DNA of 64,000 nucleotides from Histoplasma ohiense (Eukaryota > Ascomycota > Eurotiomycetes > Onygenales > Ajellomycetaceae). The first letter of the stretch is position 1; the number at the start of each line of letters is the position of its first letter. The stretch covers positions 3,410,001-3,474,000 of the forward strand of contig JAEVHH010000001.1 in assembly GCA_017607445.1 (NCBI GenBank), in the 5' to 3' direction. Below are positions 60,923-64,000 of the stretch, in pieces. The position numbers were made by a program, and so were the translations under genes. The notes under the pieces are model-generated. The model was not told the DNA's origin. It made no database searches and saw only the letters and a program-made list of their open reading frames with translations.

Positions 60923-62375
60923 ATGCCAGAAAGATACGCATCACTACTCTCCCCTACAAGCCCAAATGCACCCGAGCACAAAGGAGCAAGTCAAATCCTG
61001 CTCCCGTCAACAATGATACAACTTTGCGGTATGACTTCTACAGTATCCGACATTTTCAAATTCAAACCGCAACATTGCCGGACCGAGTTGGATTATTTCG
61101 ATTGTTACCATGACAATCTGCGCTAAACATTGTCCGAGAATAAGTCCTCAAACGGAAAGGGGTATCCCGATGAAATGGTTACTATAGATCACAGATGTCG
61201 CGCGTTGCTTGGGGAATACCACGTAGTCACCCATCAACAAAAATTGATGAATCAAGACTTAGAAGATGAGATCTCTCCAAAGCGTCATGGAGCTGTCGCG
61301 CCTGAGACAGACACAGGCATGACAGAAAAGGGTGACGATCGGCAACTGCAAGCCCCGTCGCTGCTAGAGACAGCGTATGCTGCCGCTCTGTATTCCAAAT
61401 CCATGTCTGACAAAACAATGGGACGGCATGTTGGGCTCAGGCTAGCCAAGTTCCGTCAGGATGTGTTGGCGTACCACACTACGACGAGGCTGGAGGGAGG
61501 GAAGCTGATATACTGCCATATCACAGGCTGGTGGGCAGGGAGTGTCAAAGCAACACATCTTGTCCCGAGGGGGGTGAAAGGGGATGAACTGGCGTACCTT
61601 TTTGGAGATGGGGAGGTTGCAGTGGAGGATCGGAAAAATGGTGAGCTGGACACTATCCGTACGTAGTGAACTTGGTTTGACAAAATGTTGTTTTGTCTAG
61701 GGATCACGCTACATGCAAAAATTGAAGAGGCCATGGATGCCCGAGTAATTGCTATAATACCGAGCCTACCGGTGGAGAAAGCACAATCTCCAACACAATG
61801 GAGATGCGTCCTGACAAAGGAGTCATACCGGGATCGCATTTTCAGTCGCGACTTGGCAGGGCGTGCTTCACGATGGAATGTAGGTGCATTCTCGCGCTTG
61901 CCTACTCGTACAATCGGGCATACCGGTCCATTCTGTCGCTGACCAACGTACTGTACATGTACAATGACAGGAGCTGGATGGCAAACCGCTGACCTTCCCA
62001 ACTGGCTCAAACCGGCCGGCAAGCCGTTTCCTCTTCTTCCCGTTCATCACGACCTACCTATCTCCAAGCCAAGATTCAGGGGACCGCGGAGTGGGCTGAG
62101 AAGATTGAGACGATCACTGCATACGACCTATGGCCCTAATCAGGACCAGGGGTTACCTGGAGAGGTATACTCTCCAATCCATTGGGCGGAATATATCCGG
62201 ATTTGACTTTCCGGCTTCCTTGTATGAGGGGTTGATGTCCAAATCTGAGAGCCCAGCGAAGGACCCGGATTATGACACTGTTCTATCGATGCGTCTTCGT
62301 GAGGTATTGGCTAGTGGGATGAAAGGCCTACGTATTCAGAGCTTATTTTTCGTTTTATCACGATTCTACTCATGA
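60923..62375 (+). pseudogene. Broken HNH-nuclease-domain gene
   Basis: The frame from 61130 contains the fungal HNH_2-type core: LRLAKFRQDVLAYHTTTRLE, KLIYCHITGWWAGSVKATHL, VPRGVKGDELAYLFGDGEV and DRKNGITLHAKIEEAMD, the last spliced across a normal 60-nt intron (61641-61700). A second normal intron (61880-61970) joins RASRWN to ELDGKPLTF and NRPASRFLFFPFITTYL. After that the frame fails: near 62061-62072 it shifts by one base (the expected AKIQGTAEWAEKIETITAYD is in another frame), a TAA follows at about 62138, and the final RYTLQSIGRNISGFDFPASL is in a third frame. The unshifted frame stops at 62097-62099. The N-terminal part (60923-61127, MPERYASLLSPTSP) is separated by a stop. The conserved pieces are in order, so this is a recently decayed member of an expanded fungal family; the role of the family is unknown. 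Confidence 0.72.
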
Positions 62376-63347
62376 CTGAGTGGTGCATTTTGACTTTGTT
62401 AGCCGAAGAAGTTTGGGGATGCTCATGTCGATCTATGGATCATTTAATTAGGAAATTGAAGTGTGAAATTGTCGTGCAGATGTTACTGCAAAGAACCAGG
62501 GTAACTAGGTCGTAAGAACAAAAGAAATATGCAAAACAGTTACAGGCCTTTGTTATCCAACAAGCTCATCTCTATTCAATGATGTGCTCGACTATCAGCC
62601 ATCTCATCCCTCCATTAAATAACGCCTCAACAAGGTCCTAAATATGAATATTAACATATATATTCTATAGCTAGAGCAATGAAAAATACCTGTATACACT
62701 TCATTCTCTTCAATATATAGCCGAACCATCTGTTGTCTCGATGACAATCTTCAATCACTGTGAAACTGAATGTAAGTCATGATCAGCACCTACACTTACA
62801 GTGCGTCCTTGGGCGGAGGCGTACCGTTACCCAATTAGTATGTATCTTCAGAAAGATGATTCTCATATTTTGAGAGTGAAAGAAAGACCGATAGAGGAAG
62901 AATCGCTATTCACTGTCTGAATAAGATAACATTGATTGCAAGGAGAGTGCTTTGAGGGTCCGTCCGCTCTCTTTTTTAAAAGAATATTTTCTCATATCTT
63001 TTCGTCTCTCCCAGAAAACAATGGCGGATATGGAGGATGGGGTAGTCTCAAAGCTCAATCAATGGCTAGAGAAGAATACTCCCACTCATGAAGGCTTAAA
63101 ATAGCATTGATAATATCTGAGGAGTGTCCTTGCTTTCATGTTCCTTGGAAGAAAAAGGGGTTCCCTGCGCCGAGCAATTCATTAGACGTTCGATTCCCAG
63201 CGCCCCACTCCGTACTGTACAAACAAATGCAATCTCTGCATCCTCCCGGCAATGTCAAGCAATATGAGCAACTGGATATACAATAGAAATACCGGAAAAT
63301 GCAGGAGAATATATGGTAATAATATATACAATATACAAAGACATATG
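62376..63347. other. Intergenic region before PEX1
   Basis: AT-rich, no supported gene. A cactccgtac word lies near 63207. Confidence 0.5.
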
Positions 63348-64000
63348 TCACATCAAACTCGTCCTTCCTCCAATCTCCCGCCCGCCCTCACCGGTAGGCA
63401 TCTCCCCGTTCCTCCCAACAATAAATTCTTTGTAAATAGCTTCGAGGCGCTTGCGCTCTACGTCGCTAATGGAACAACGAGTGGTTGCGAGGGATCGGTC
63501 CATGTGGGTCCAGCAGATATAGATGTCGTCACTTGCATCTTTATCCGCAGCAGTGGCGCCATTGGCACCGAGAGAAGCAGCATTAACTAACTGATCTGAT
63601 GCCTCTAGTTCTTGTTGACATTGGCGCTGGCGTTTACGGGCTTGTTTAATTGCGTCGAGTTTCGCAGCAACGATAGCGGGGGGTGGTAGAGATGATGCGG
63701 ATCCTTCTATTAAACGTGTTCGAGAAGCTACAGCTGTAGCTTGTTCATCTGATGAGTAGAGAAATTGTATGAAGGGTTTCTTGGCGATCTTCTCTGTGCT
63801 GGCCTTGATATTGCCATTGACGACTGGGATGACTCCATTTGTGATTGCTGGTCGTTTTGGCCTATTTTGGGGGTTATTGGAGTCAGAAGATCGGTCACCT
63901 AGCGCGTCGTGGATTGCTTCGAGGTGTGCGTTGTAAACAACCGCCTGCAGGTCGGCGCCAGAGTATCCTTTAGTCCGATTTGCAATTTCGTCGACACGCG
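63348..64000 (-). CDS. PEX1: Peroxisomal AAA ATPase Pex1, C-terminal part
   Basis: An open frame enters at the right edge of the window and ends at TGA (63350-63348). About 217 residues are visible, beginning RVDEIANRTKGYSGADLQAV and continuing VVYNAHLEAIHDAL, the small helical subdomain of the second AAA module (D2) of Pex1. A variable linker follows, then DDIYICWTHMDRSLATTRC and SISDVERKRLEAIYKEFIVG, which matches the Pex1 C-terminal helix where the AAA protein tail packs, and a Gly-rich end. Pex1 with Pex6 extracts ubiquitinated Pex5 from the peroxisomal membrane. The Walker motifs lie outside the window. No intron is seen in this part. Confidence 0.92.
   Translation of the reverse strand, partial: RVDEIANRTKGYSGADLQAVVYNAHLEAIHDALGDRSSDSNNPQNRPKRPAITNGVIPVVNGNIKASTEKIAKKPFIQFLYSSDEQATAVASRTRLIEGSASSLPPPAIVAAKLDAIKQARKRQRQCQQELEASDQLVNAASLGANGATAADKDASDDIYICWTHMDRSLATTRCSISDVERKRLEAIYKEFIVGRNGEMPTGEGGREIGGRTSLM

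Overview
The window is nuclear DNA of a filamentous ascomycete, most likely an Onygenales (Ajellomycetaceae-type) or related Eurotiomycete. The evidence is short 50-140 nt introns with GTRNGT donors and CTAAC-like branch points, Eurotiomycete-like protein sequences, pyrimidine-rich leaders, long AT-rich gene-poor stretches, and G-to-A/C-to-T divergence between repeat copies of the kind repeat-induced point mutation (RIP) leaves. No bacterial, phage or CRISPR features are present. All exon models were spliced by hand from the sequence and checked for reading phase.

Layout. 1-2.8 kb: a GCTGC/ATCTATC minisatellite flanked by RIP-diverged repeat copies. 3.1-5.6 kb (-): TBC/RabGAP-like protein with an apparent 1-nt frameshift. 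6.3-6.7 kb: a possible inverted-repeat (MITE-like) element. 7.0-11.0 kb (+): telomerase reverse transcriptase, six exons. 11-14.9 kb: gene-free DNA, then a long pyrimidine-rich leader. 14.9-20.9 kb (+): a giant RhoGEF (DH-BAR-SH3). 23.1-24.3 kb (+): Ulp1/NEDP1-type protease with micro-exons. 25.7-27.2 kb (-): type II membrane glycosyltransferase-like protein. 30.3-31.8 kb (+): doubtful Ser-rich ORF. 32.5-33.5 kb: a decayed tandem array of exon/intron-like units. 35.9-37.2 kb (-): HIS1. 37.9-38.4 kb (+): RPS28. 39.2-42.9 kb (-): MSH3. 43.35-44.0 kb: tRNA-derived SINE-like material with a 97-bp inverted repeat. 44.4-46.3 kb (-): zinc-finger protein. 47.3-48.5 kb (-): BET2. 53.4-55.7 kb (+): RhoGAP. 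57.4-58.2 kb (-): RRS1. 58.5-60.1 kb (+): mitochondrial mS29/DAP3. 60.9-62.4 kb (+): broken HNH-nuclease gene. 63.3-64.0 kb (-): 3' end of PEX1, running off the window.

Most recognised genes are housekeeping: telomere maintenance (TERT), mismatch repair (MSH3), histidine synthesis (HIS1), cytosolic and mitochondrial ribosomes (RPS28, RRS1, mS29), Rab prenylation (BET2), peroxisome biogenesis (PEX1). A second theme is small-GTPase control: a RhoGEF, a RhoGAP, a TBC protein and BET2. Two divergent pairs share promoters: HIS1/RPS28 and RRS1/mS29. The accessory material lies in the long gene-free intervals. The observations least explained by known families are the exon/intron-like array at 32.5-33.5 kb and the hairpin-forming SINE cluster at 43.4-44.0 kb.
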